Shown here: positions 9,189 to 15,747 of the stretch, piece after piece | How positions within the stretch are numbered: position 1 is the stretch's first letter | How the letters are laid out: each line of letters begins with the position of its first letter | From: Akkermansiaceae bacterium | GTDB taxonomy: Bacteria; Verrucomicrobiota; Verrucomicrobiia; Verrucomicrobiales; Akkermansiaceae | Length of the DNA stretch: 19,961 nucleotides | Direction of reading: 5' to 3' | Assembly (NCBI GenBank): GCA_024233135.1 | Contig: JACKPZ010000046.1 | Span: 1-19,961, forward strand | Notes under the pieces: model-generated | What the model saw: only the letters and a program-made list of their open reading frames with translations | Told to the model about the DNA's origin: nothing | Database searches by the model: none | Made by a program: the position numbers and the translations under genes

Positions 9189-9232
9189 CGTAGGCGCGTT
9201 CGTGAGAACGCGTTGTCACCAACGCGCCTACG
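9189..9232. repeat. 44-bp near-perfect palindrome, REP-like element
   Basis: The two 22-base halves pair at 20 of 22 positions. The outer arms are CGTAGGCGCGTT (9189-9200) and AACGCGCCTACG (9221-9232), the inner part is GTGA/TCAC, and the centre is AACG|CGTT. It lies 7 bases beyond the stop codon of paralogue B and upstream of the ATPase promoter. With no T run it is a poor terminator; a repeated extragenic palindrome or RNA 3'-end stabiliser is more likely. Confidence 0.75.
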
Positions 9233-9239
9233 CCTCATT

Positions 9240-10211
9240 TTACGGCCCGAACCTCTGCCGGAAAAACCGCGTGGGCGGGGCGGAGAGGAGGTCCAGCACC
9301 CAGGTGCGCATGACACCCGCCACCGATTCGCTCTGCACGCTGTAGTGCACCCCTTCCTCCAGCGGGAACCAGTCGTCCAGATTATCGGACCACTCGGCCA
9401 GCGGCTCGGCATCCGAAGCGTTGATCCGCCGGCGCAGGGTGAGTGTCGTTCCGTTCAGTTCGACGATCGGTAACAAGCCCGCCGCCTCCGGGTCCTGGCC
9501 GCTGGCGTAGTCGAGGAAGTTGCTGCGGCCGTTGTGGTTCGCGTCGCCCGCCGGATCCAGCGACGGATGTTCGCTGGCGAAATCCGTCCACGCCGCGAAG
9601 TCCGACGGCTCGAGCACTTCGTAGTAGCGGCTGTCGGCGGACCATGAGCTAAACTCGTCCTGCGAAATCCCCACGAACGCCTCCTCGAGGATTTCATCCG
9701 GGCGGGCGCGGGTCAGGTTGCGCAGGCCCAGCAGCGGGTCGTCGCTGCGCACGATCACCGCGTCCCACGCGCCCGGATCCCAGCCGGGGCCGAGGACCTC
9801 CGCCACCGTGAACGGCTGGTGCCCGGCGCTGCCGTTGCGCTCCAGACCGGTCGTCGAAATGCTCGATCCCAGCGCCATCGTCTCGGTGTCCCAGACAGTG
9901 TAGGTTCCCTCCGGTATGAGGCCGTTGTTCGTCAACTGGATCACGCCCTCCGCATCAAAGACAGCGTTCCATCCGGTGAAGGTATTTCCGCCTCCCGAGG
10001 AGCCTTGGATGTTGAGCGCGGGATTGAGGCCGGCCTGATGGACCCGTTGCAGGCAGGCGAGGGTGGCGCTGTCGTAGACGCCTTCGTTCGGGTTGCGCAC
10101 CGAAAAGGTCAGCGTGTAGTTCGAACCGCCGAACACCGGAGCGTTCACCGTCACCTCCGCCGCCCGGACCCAAGGGCCGGTGGCAAGCAGCAGCGGGAGG
10201 AGACGACGCAT
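9240..10211 (-). CDS. secreted protein of unknown function, paralogue B
   Basis: This 323-residue protein is a duplicate of the product of 6923-7891, with the same architecture. It has a signal peptide (MRRLLPLLLATGPWVRAA, cleavage after A18), a variable N-terminal body (about 26-126, including a glycine-rich insertion GSSGGGNTFTG), a nearly invariant middle (GLERNGSAGHQPFTVAEVLG), a second variable patch (GISQDEFSSWSADSR, 181-195) and an almost identical C-terminal region with GDANHNGRSNFLDYASGQDP. No catalytic motif or named domain is recognised. The start at 10211 is the ATG shared with paralogue A; an in-frame ATG four codons upstream (10223) is also possible. The 44-bp palindrome lies just past its stop. 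Confidence 0.82.
   Translation of the reverse strand: MRRLLPLLLATGPWVRAAEVTVNAPVFGGSNYTLTFSVRNPNEGVYDSATLACLQRVHQAGLNPALNIQGSSGGGNTFTGWNAVFDAEGVIQLTNNGLIPEGTYTVWDTETMALGSSISTTGLERNGSAGHQPFTVAEVLGPGWDPGAWDAVIVRSDDPLLGLRNLTRARPDEILEEAFVGISQDEFSSWSADSRYYEVLEPSDFAAWTDFASEHPSLDPAGDANHNGRSNFLDYASGQDPEAAGLLPIVELNGTTLTLRRRINASDAEPLAEWSDNLDDWFPLEEGVHYSVQSESVAGVMRTWVLDLLSAPPTRFFRQRFGP
9292..9640 (-). repeat. near-identical block 1, copy B (pairs with 6978-7326)
   Basis: This is the partner of 6978-7326: 349 bases, ungapped, four mismatches by eye. It lies in the same orientation about 2.3 kb away, so the two copies form a direct repeat around the ATPase gene and could recombine to delete it. Confidence 0.9.
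9671..9850 (-). repeat. near-identical block 2, copy B (pairs with 7354-7533)
   Basis: This is the partner of 7354-7533: 180 bases, one mismatch by eye. The offset differs from block 1 by 3 bases because the variable patch between the blocks is one codon longer in copy B. Confidence 0.9.
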
Positions 10212-10263
10212 GGCGGACGCCATGATTCCTAGCGGATCAAACGAACGGTTGGAAGCCTTCCGC
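10212..10263 (-). repeat. shared 5' flank of paralogue B (pairs with 7892-7943)
   Basis: This is the ungapped partner of the flank upstream of paralogue A, with the GGAAGCC word at the same distance from the ATG. In copy B it overlaps the end of a possible nuclease gene remnant. Confidence 0.6.
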
Positions 10264-10303
10264 GACGTGCCGGGCGTTCGACGTTCCAGGTTGCGATGCA
10301 CAT
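10229..10303 (-). pseudogene. possible 5' remnant of an endonuclease/exonuclease/phosphatase-family gene
   Basis: A 24-codon frame from ATG 10303 to TAG 10231-10229 reads MCIATWNVERPARRGRLPTV and four more residues (RLIR). The first part, IATWNVERP, is the typical N-terminal strand of EEP-superfamily phosphodiesterases, which continue for about 250 residues; here it stops after 24. It looks like the beginning of such a gene cut off where the paralogue B duplication unit starts. The evidence is one short motif, so chance is not excluded. Confidence 0.4.
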
Positions 10304-10355
10304 GCCGGGAGCCTGGGAAAACCCAAGCGCAGGGCAAGGTCTCCACCGAGAAATC

Positions 10356-10388
10356 ATGCTCCCTACACCTCGGCATCAAGCGGAGCAT
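10356..10388 (-). terminator. possible weak hairpin downstream of the sulfatase gene
   Basis: ATGCTCC (10356-10362) pairs with GGAGCAT (10382-10388) around a 19-base loop, about 17 bases after the sulfatase stop, with GATTTCT following on the minus strand. The loop is long and the T run poor. I see nothing else convincing in 10304-10405. Confidence 0.3.
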
Positions 10389-10405
10389 TTTCGTATGCGA
10401 CGGTT

Positions 10406-12487
10406 TCACTCCGGCCTGTGGCCGAAGAGATCCGCCGGGATGGGGGATGTTTCGCCGCCGTTTTGTGACCACATGAGGACGGGCGCGGAGGAGTTTTCCG
10501 TCATCGATACGGAGAGGAAGATGGGATGAAGGCCGGCGGCGAGGTGGATGGTTCCGGATTCGGCGCCGCGGTCGGTGTCGAGCACGGTGGCGTCATGGAG
10601 TTTCAGGACGGCCTTGCAACCGGAAGGCAGGGACAAGGTTCGCGTCGACTCCTCCGGCACCTTGAGCCAGCCGCTGAAGACGAGACCGTGGGCGGTGGCG
10701 ACGGGTGGCTCGGCGGCCTGTGGAGTGGAGACCACGGTGGGCGTCACGTTTTCCGCGGCTGCGGCGGCGACGGGCCACGGCACGGCGTGGGGGATGACGC
10801 GCAGGGCGAGGCCGGGAGCAAGTCCGGACGGAGGTGTCGCGGCGGGCACCGGAAGTTGGTCCATGTAAGGGCGCGGCGCGGATTCGTTCGGGCGGTGGAT
10901 CTGCAGCACGCGGTCCTTCATGCGCTGTTGCAGGTCCGCCATGCGCGGCGCGAGGTTCTTGCGTTGGGCGGGGTCCTTGACGACGTCGTAGATCTCGAAA
11001 TCGTCGTTGTTGTCGCGGACGTTGTAGCGCACGCCGACGAGGTCGCCGCTGCGGATCATCTGCATTTGACGGCGTTTGGCGTTGCGGCGGGAGGCGAGGA
11101 AATCCGGCAGGGCGGGGGTGTTGCCGTTCACCGAGTATTCGACGTAAACAGTGGAGTCCGGACGATCGCCCGCGCCTGTTAGGTCGGGCATGATCGAAAC
11201 CCCGTCGCCGCGCGCTGGGGCGGGCACCCCGGCGAGTTCGCAGAAGGTCGGCATCCAGTCGTGGAACTGGCTGGCGCGCTCGACCACCCGGCCGGCGGGG
11301 ATTTTGCCGGGCCACCATGCGAGGGCGCCGACGCGGACGCCGCCTTCGAGGCAATCGCGCTTGATGCCGTCGAAGGGACCGTAGCCACGGAAGAAGCCGG
11401 GATCGAGATTGCGCGAGTAGCCGTTCTCGTCCTTGCCCTTGCGGTAGGATTCTTTGGAAATCCCGTTGTCGGAGGAGAAGACGACGAGGGTGTTCCGGTC
11501 GATCCCGAGGTCGCGCAGGGTGGCGGCGAGGTCGAAGACGCAGTCGTCGATGCGGCGCACCATGGTGGCGTAGCGTTTCGCGGTGTCCGGCCACGGCCGG
11601 GTTTTCCCGCCCTTGGCCGGGTCGCGCCATGTTGCCTCGGCGTGGTCGGGATGGAACCAGGAATCGGGTTTCCCGTGGGCGGTGTTGATCATTTCGCCCG
11701 GGGTGCCGAGCCATTGCAGGCCGCCTTTCACGCCGGTGCCTTCAGGATACGCGCAACTCGGAAGCTGGGTCTTGGCGTGGGGCGTGTCGAAGGCGAGGTA
11801 GAGGAAGAACGGCTGGTCGGGGCGCTCGCTGTGTTGATCGACGATGAATTTCTTCGCGCGGGCGGTGAAGAGGTCGGTGGTGTAGCAGAGGTCGTATTTT
11901 TCGGAGACCTCGTCGCGTCCGTCGTAGAGTTTCTTGCCGTCCTCCTTCGGGTAGTGCTGGTGCCCGGCGCCGTGGCTGATGTAGCCGAAATATTCGTCGA
12001 ACCCTCGGTTGAGCGGGTGGGCGGGCATCGACTTGCCGCCTTGGAGGCCCCACTTGCCGATGCAACCGGTATGGTAGCCTACCTGTTTGAGCACGCTGGC
12101 CAGCGTGTGATTGTCTTCGAGCGCCTTGTCGAACTGGTTGTCGCGCACGTTCGCGTGGCCCTGGTGCACGCCGAGCAGCAGCGAGGCCCGCGCCGGCGCG
12201 CAGACGGGTGCGCCGGTATAGTGGCCGCGGAGTTGCACGCCCGCTTTCGCGATCGAGTCGAGGCGCGGTGTTCCGGCCATCGTGACCCTGGGTTTCCGGT
12301 CGCCAGCCCCTTTGTTCTGGAAAAACACACCGAGGTCGCCGTATCCGAGGTCGTCGCAGAGGATGAAAACGATGTTGGGTTTGGCGGGACGGGTTTCTCC
12401 GGCGGCGGTGGATGACGCGAGCGGCGCGAAGAAAGCAGCGGCGAGGAACGCGAAAGGAAGAATTCGGAAGCGGAGCGAAATCGGCAT
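10406..12487 (-). CDS. secreted formylglycine-dependent sulfatase with a C-terminal PA14-like region
   Basis: This 693-residue hydrolase probably removes sulfate esters from glycans in the periplasm or outside. The signal peptide is MPISLRFRILPFAFLAAAFF and onward, ending near TAA (27-29). The family's opening motif is NIVFILCDDLGYGDLG (metal ligands D45, D46). The formylglycine site is C96-A-P98-A-R100 (CxPxR). GCIGKWGL (K145), TPHAK (H237) and FSSDNG (D340, N341) complete a typical S1 active site. Activation needs a formylglycine-generating enzyme, not in this window. After the catalytic domain, residues about 600-690 (GWLKVPEESTRTLSL, DATVLDTD, LAAGLHPIFLSV, IPADLF) resemble a PA14-like carbohydrate-binding fold. 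The start at 12487 gives a clean signal peptide; 67 upstream in-frame codons cross the intergenic region and sigma gene and are rejected. The substrate cannot be told from sequence. It is divergent from the ECF sigma gene. Confidence 0.94.
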   Translation of the reverse strand: MPISLRFRILPFAFLAAAFFAPLASSTAAGETRPAKPNIVFILCDDLGYGDLGVFFQNKGAGDRKPRVTMAGTPRLDSIAKAGVQLRGHYTGAPVCAPARASLLLGVHQGHANVRDNQFDKALEDNHTLASVLKQVGYHTGCIGKWGLQGGKSMPAHPLNRGFDEYFGYISHGAGHQHYPKEDGKKLYDGRDEVSEKYDLCYTTDLFTARAKKFIVDQHSERPDQPFFLYLAFDTPHAKTQLPSCAYPEGTGVKGGLQWLGTPGEMINTAHGKPDSWFHPDHAEATWRDPAKGGKTRPWPDTAKRYATMVRRIDDCVFDLAATLRDLGIDRNTLVVFSSDNGISKESYRKGKDENGYSRNLDPGFFRGYGPFDGIKRDCLEGGVRVGALAWWPGKIPAGRVVERASQFHDWMPTFCELAGVPAPARGDGVSIMPDLTGAGDRPDSTVYVEYSVNGNTPALPDFLASRRNAKRRQMQMIRSGDLVGVRYNVRDNNDDFEIYDVVKDPAQRKNLAPRMADLQQRMKDRVLQIHRPNESAPRPYMDQLPVPAATPPSGLAPGLALRVIPHAVPWPVAAAAAENVTPTVVSTPQAAEPPVATAHGLVFSGWLKVPEESTRTLSLPSGCKAVLKLHDATVLDTDRGAESGTIHLAAGLHPIFLSVSMTENSSAPVLMWSQNGGETSPIPADLFGHRPE

Positions 12488-12508
12488 AAAAACGGCGGGT
12501 GTGCGCAA

Positions 12509-12537
12509 GGATATAGCCCGAAACGCCCGGGTGTTAT
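12509..12537 (-). promoter_or_regulatory. candidate sulfatase promoter, degenerate copy of the ECF-type element
   Basis: On the minus strand ATAACACC (12537-12530) is followed by 14 bases and TATATCC (12515-12509), preceded by C. The downstream half equals that of the pseudopilin promoter, and the spacing matches the three + strand elements. The upstream half keeps only the T.AC core. The ATG is 21 bases downstream. Confidence 0.4.
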
Positions 12538-12539
12538 GA

Positions 12540-12565
12540 AGAAATCCGCGCGGCGGAGGATTTCT
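12540..12565. repeat. inverted repeat in the divergent sulfatase-sigma intergenic region
   Basis: AGAAATCC (12540-12547) and GGATTTCT (12558-12565) form an 8-bp inverted repeat with a 10-base GC-rich centre. It lies between the two divergent candidate promoters, so it could be an operator for a dimeric regulator or an RNA hairpin. Confidence 0.45.
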
Positions 12566-12582
12566 CCGGTTTGAAAAACCCT

Positions 12583-12610
12583 GTGACCGGCGGGAGCGGG
12601 CGGCTATTGG
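12583..12610 (+). promoter_or_regulatory. candidate autoregulatory ECF promoter of the sigma-FecR operon
   Basis: GTGACCGG (12583-12590), 14 bases, then TATTGG (12605-12610) preceded by C. The same layout recurs upstream of the genes at 14880 and 15748. The sigma start at 12627 lies 16 bases past the -10 half, predicting a leader of about ten bases. GGGAG at 12613-12617 is the only Shine-Dalgarno-like word before a start in the window. Confidence 0.6.
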
Positions 12611-12626
12611 TTGGGAGAAACCCGCC

Positions 12627-13205
12627 ATGAGTTTTCCCGCGCCCGACCCAGATGAGTCCGCCCAAGGCTCGCAAGACAACGAGATCATGCGCCTGCTGAC
12701 CGCGCATCAGGGGATGATCTACGCCTACATCCTCTCGGTGCATCCCAATCGCGTCGCCGCCCAGGACATCCTTCAGGAAACGAACATGGCGATCTGGCAG
12801 AAGCGCAATCTCTTCGAGCCGGGCACCAATTTCAAGGCGTGGTCCTTCCGATTCGCCCACTTCCAGACACTCGCCCACCTCAAGCGCGTCAAGAACCGCG
12901 ACTGGCTCGTCTTCAGCGAGAAACTCATGGAGGCGATGAGCGAGGAGGCCTGCGAGGCTTTCGACGATTTCAACGAGCGCGGCGTCGCCCTCAAGAACTG
13001 CCTCACGAAACTCTCGAACACTGACCAGGATCTGATCCGCTCGCACTACCAGTCCGGCATGCCTCTCGCCGAGCTCGGCAGCCGCATCGGCCGCACTCAC
13101 GCGGCTCTCAAGCAGGCCTTGTTTCGCATCCGCCGCAACCTCCGCTCGTGCATCGAGCGCCAGCTCGCCCGGGAAGGCCACCCGATTCCCCGCCCCAACC
13201 CCTGA
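12627..13205 (+). CDS. ECF sigma factor (Rhodopirellula/Verrucomicrobium-type)
   Basis: This 192-residue sigma-70-family protein should direct RNA polymerase to a small set of promoters. Region 2 spans about 21-90, with HQGMIYAYIL, the -10-recognition helix DILQETNMAIWQKR (47-60) and NFKAWSFRFAHFQTLAHLKR. Region 4 spans about 122-177, with LTKLSNTDQDLIRSHYQSGMPLAELG (helix-turn-helix start) and ALKQALFRIRRNLRSCIE. There is no region 1 or 3, as expected for ECF factors. It is followed after 6 bases by a FecR-LamG gene, a pairing frequent in Verrucomicrobia and Planctomycetes, so the two probably form a sigma/anti-sigma pair. A likely self-recognised promoter lies directly upstream. Confidence 0.92.
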   Translation: MSFPAPDPDESAQGSQDNEIMRLLTAHQGMIYAYILSVHPNRVAAQDILQETNMAIWQKRNLFEPGTNFKAWSFRFAHFQTLAHLKRVKNRDWLVFSEKLMEAMSEEACEAFDDFNERGVALKNCLTKLSNTDQDLIRSHYQSGMPLAELGSRIGRTHAALKQALFRIRRNLRSCIERQLAREGHPIPRPNP

Positions 13206-13211
13206 GCCGCC

Positions 13212-14807
13212 ATGCCGAACACACCGAAAGTCGACCGCGACCTCGCCGATCTCATCGAGCGCTGGCAGTTGGGCAATCTCGACGAAATCGCGCGCGAGAA
13301 ACTCGTGGCCCGACTCGAAGGCGATCCATCGGCACGCCGCGCGTTCATCGACGCCGCGCGGTTCGAGGCACTGCTCCACCTCGAGTTTCCCGACTCCGTC
13401 GTACACATTCCGCAGGTGAGACGCCCGTGGCACAAACGTCCGGCCACCTGGCTCGCCGCCGCCGCCGCGGTGATCCTCGCCGGCGCGATCACCCTCATGC
13501 GACCGCCGTCTCCGTCCGGTGGATCCGTCGCCAGCGGCGGAGGGGAAACACCCTCCGGGACGGTGGCGGATGGCGAAGAACCCCGTCCTTCCACCCTTCT
13601 CGACACCACTCCGGTCGCTCGCGTCCATTCGCTTTCGGACGCCGTCCTCGCCAGCAAGTCCGTGCCGCTCGAAGAAGGTGCGCTGCTTCAGCCCGGCACC
13701 ATCCAGCTCAAGTCCGGTCAGGCCGAGTTGACGTTCTTCAGCGGCGCCCGGGTCACACTGAAGGGCCCCTGTGTGTTCCGGCTCAAATCCGACTTCCGCG
13801 CCACGCTTTCCCGCGGCTGCCTGACGGCGGAGGTGCCGCCGCAAGCGATCGGGTTCACCATCCACACGCCCACCGGACAGCTCCGCGATCTCGGCACATC
13901 CTTCGCCGTGAACGTCACGTCCGACGGCGTCTCCGACGTCCACGTGCTCGATGGACAGGTCGAGGCTTCGCCGCGCGACGCATCGTCGATCGTCACGCTC
14001 GGAGTGAATCAAGCCTCGCGGATCTCGCGTGGGAAGCTCGTGCCCATCCAGTTCATCGCCGACGGTTGGCCCGAGAAGTCGCTCCACGACGATGGCGGGC
14101 AACTACCGTCTTCCGTCCACTGGTCGTTCGACCGCTTCGAGGGCGACGAGACCCTCGATGCGAACGAGGTCCACCCGCTTTGGCTGCGCGGCAGTCCAGG
14201 AAAGAACGGCCACTACTCCGGCCGGCTCCAGCGCGGCATCAAAGGGCAGGCCTTGTCCTTCAACGGCGTCGATCAATTCGCCGAGTCCACTTACCGCGGT
14301 GTCCCGGGCAACAAGTCGCGTTCGGTTTCCCTCTGGGTCCGGATCCCGCCGGACGCGTCCTACCGCTACCCCAACGGCATCGTTTCCTGGGGCACGCACA
14401 AGCAGTCGCGCAAATGGCAGGTCTGCTGGAACAATGGGGACCAAGGAACGGTCGGAGCCCTCCGCGTCGAGTTCGGAGATGGATATCTCATCGGCACCAC
14501 CGACCTGCGCGACGGACTCTGGCACCACCTCGGCGTCGTGTTTCTCGGCGGTGGTGGATCGGATGTCGCGAGTCACGTGAAACTGTATGTCGATGGACGT
14601 CTCGAGACCCTCAGCGGCCGCCGCAGCCAGTTCATCCGCACCGACACCGAGTCGCCGCAGGCCATCGCCGTGACGCTCGGCCGCTGGCTCGGCAACTGGC
14701 CGGGCAAGGAGCCCTTCTATTTCCGCGGCGCGGTTGATGAAGTGCGGATCTTTGAAGAGGCCCTGTCCCCTTCGCAGATCGCGGAACTCGCACGCCAGGA
14801 CGACTGA
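13212..14807 (+). CDS. FecR-domain membrane regulator with extracytoplasmic LamG (lectin-like) domain
   Basis: This 531-residue single-pass membrane protein is probably the anti-sigma/sensor partner of the preceding sigma factor. The cytoplasmic N-terminus (1-77) is helical (LADLIERWQLGNLDEIAREKLV), followed by one transmembrane segment (78-96, ATWLAAAAAVILAGAITLM) and a proline/glycine/serine linker. A FecR domain spans about 140-255, with the motif TPTGQLRDLGTSFAVNV at 219-235. A LamG/concanavalin-like domain spans about 338-526: ALSFNGVDQF (347-356), DGLWHHLGVVF (434-444), LYVDG (458-462), GAVDEVRIFEEALSPSQI (506-523). In the model known from FecR systems, the cytoplasmic end holds the sigma factor and the outer part receives the signal; the LamG fold suggests a carbohydrate or surface ligand. 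The six-base gap after the sigma gene implies co-transcription. Confidence 0.9.
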   Translation: MPNTPKVDRDLADLIERWQLGNLDEIAREKLVARLEGDPSARRAFIDAARFEALLHLEFPDSVVHIPQVRRPWHKRPATWLAAAAAVILAGAITLMRPPSPSGGSVASGGGETPSGTVADGEEPRPSTLLDTTPVARVHSLSDAVLASKSVPLEEGALLQPGTIQLKSGQAELTFFSGARVTLKGPCVFRLKSDFRATLSRGCLTAEVPPQAIGFTIHTPTGQLRDLGTSFAVNVTSDGVSDVHVLDGQVEASPRDASSIVTLGVNQASRISRGKLVPIQFIADGWPEKSLHDDGGQLPSSVHWSFDRFEGDETLDANEVHPLWLRGSPGKNGHYSGRLQRGIKGQALSFNGVDQFAESTYRGVPGNKSRSVSLWVRIPPDASYRYPNGIVSWGTHKQSRKWQVCWNNGDQGTVGALRVEFGDGYLIGTTDLRDGLWHHLGVVFLGGGGSDVASHVKLYVDGRLETLSGRRSQFIRTDTESPQAIAVTLGRWLGNWPGKEPFYFRGAVDEVRIFEEALSPSQIAELARQDD

Positions 14808-14832
14808 TCCACCCGTCCGGACGACAGTCCAC

Positions 14833-14861
14833 GTTACCGGTCCGCCGGCCGGACTATATCC
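14833..14861 (+). promoter_or_regulatory. candidate ECF promoter of the pseudopilin gene
   Basis: GTTACCGG (14833-14840), 14 bases, then TATATCC (14855-14861) preceded by C; it ends 18 bases before the ATG at 14880. Spacing is identical to the elements at 12583 and 15692. Its presence argues that the pseudopilin is transcribed separately from the sigma-FecR operon ending at 14807. A small GTCCG/CGGAC inverted repeat (14840-14844/14850-14854) lies inside the spacer. Confidence 0.6.
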
Positions 14862-14879
14862 ATTCCGTTGACTTCCATC

Positions 14880-15620
14880 ATGAAAAACCTTTCCCGAACA
14901 CCTTGTCCGAAACGCCGCACCGCTTCCGGTTTCACGCTCACCGAGATGCTCGTTGTGGTCTTCATCATCGCGACACTCGCCGTCGTCGCGTTCTTCGCCG
15001 TGCGTTCGGTCCGGCAGAAGGCATGGGCGGCGAACGCCTCGTCCAACCTCCGCCAATGCGCCACCGCCATCCATTCCTACGTCGGCGACGAGGGCCGCTA
15101 TCCGGAATGCTGGGACTTCGGCGGCGGCAGTGGTGGCGGATCATGGTCGTGGCAGATCCGCGACTATCTCGGATACGACACATCCGGTGGCTGGCCGGTC
15201 AGCGCCGTGCTCCATCCTCGCCATGGCACCGCCGGCATCGACGCCATGTCTGACGCCTCGCGCGAAAATCTCCATCATTTCGGTGCCTCGGCCATCGTGC
15301 TTCAAGACGTCGACGAGTCGAAAACAAACAGCAACAAAACCTACATCCGCCCAGGCGAGATCGGCAATCCCTCGTCGGTCATCATGCTTGGTGACGCCCC
15401 GCTCAAGAAACCCGGCGACACCACCAGCGGCTGCCACGCGGGTTGGTGGTCGCTGCGATTCGCCGCGGTGAAAGGAGACGGCAATGAACCCGTCGATGAG
15501 GCAGCTCTCCTGAAGTCCGTCGAGTTCTGGCTGAACAACAAGGCCCAGTTCCTGTTCATCGACGGCCACGTCGAGACTCTCGCGCCCGAGGAGGTGAAGA
15601 AGAAGAACTTCCAGCTCTGA
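14880..15620 (+). CDS. pseudopilin-like protein with type IV prepilin N-terminus and C-terminal DGHVE motif
   Basis: This 246-residue protein starts with a basic leader ending in G17, followed by F18-T-L-T-E22, the classical prepilin peptidase/methylation site with Glu at +5. The hydrophobic helix MLVVVFIIATLAVVAFFAV (about 23-41) follows, then the N-terminal alpha-helix (NLRQCATAIHSYV). The body (SWSWQIRDYLGYD, PSSVIMLGDAP) and the ending FLFIDGHVETL (224-234) are typical of the large H-X9-DG pseudopilin families of Planctomycetes, Lentisphaerae and Verrucomicrobia, whose roles are mostly unknown. The start is taken at ATG 14880; an in-frame TTG at 14868 would add four residues. It lies between the FecR-LamG gene and the PATR gene and carries its own candidate ECF promoter. 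Confidence 0.9.
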   Translation: MKNLSRTPCPKRRTASGFTLTEMLVVVFIIATLAVVAFFAVRSVRQKAWAANASSNLRQCATAIHSYVGDEGRYPECWDFGGGSGGGSWSWQIRDYLGYDTSGGWPVSAVLHPRHGTAGIDAMSDASRENLHHFGASAIVLQDVDESKTNSNKTYIRPGEIGNPSSVIMLGDAPLKKPGDTTSGCHAGWWSLRFAAVKGDGNEPVDEAALLKSVEFWLNNKAQFLFIDGHVETLAPEEVKKKNFQL

Positions 15621-15691
15621 GCGGACCTTCGCCGGGAGCGTCTCCAATGCCACCCGGCACCCCTGTGCCCGGATGTTGCGGCAAACAATCC

Positions 15692-15720
15692 GTAACCGGA
15701 GAACGGAACCGTCTATCTCC
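15692..15720 (+). promoter_or_regulatory. candidate ECF promoter of the PATR protein gene
   Basis: GTAACCGG (15692-15699), 14 bases, then TATCTCC (15714-15720) preceded by C; it ends 27 bases before the ATG at 15748. The spacing is the same as in the elements at 12583 and 14833. It supports the start at 15748, because an earlier in-frame ATG (15673) would lie upstream of the promoter. Confidence 0.6.
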
Positions 15721-15747
15721 CTGTTGCAAATCCCAAAAACCTGCCCA

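Noticed and set aside
6737..10303. Genomic island integrated at tRNA-Pro
   Set aside because: The accessory-looking block lies next to the tRNA, but I find no repeat of the tRNA 3' end downstream and no integrase gene in the window.
10304..10472. 410-residue version of paralogue B
   Set aside because: The extra residues are not shared with paralogue A, and the signal peptide starts at 10211.
15653..15672. Terminator after the pseudopilin gene
   Set aside because: Only a 5-bp stem (GGCAC/GTGCC) with no T run is visible; too weak to call.
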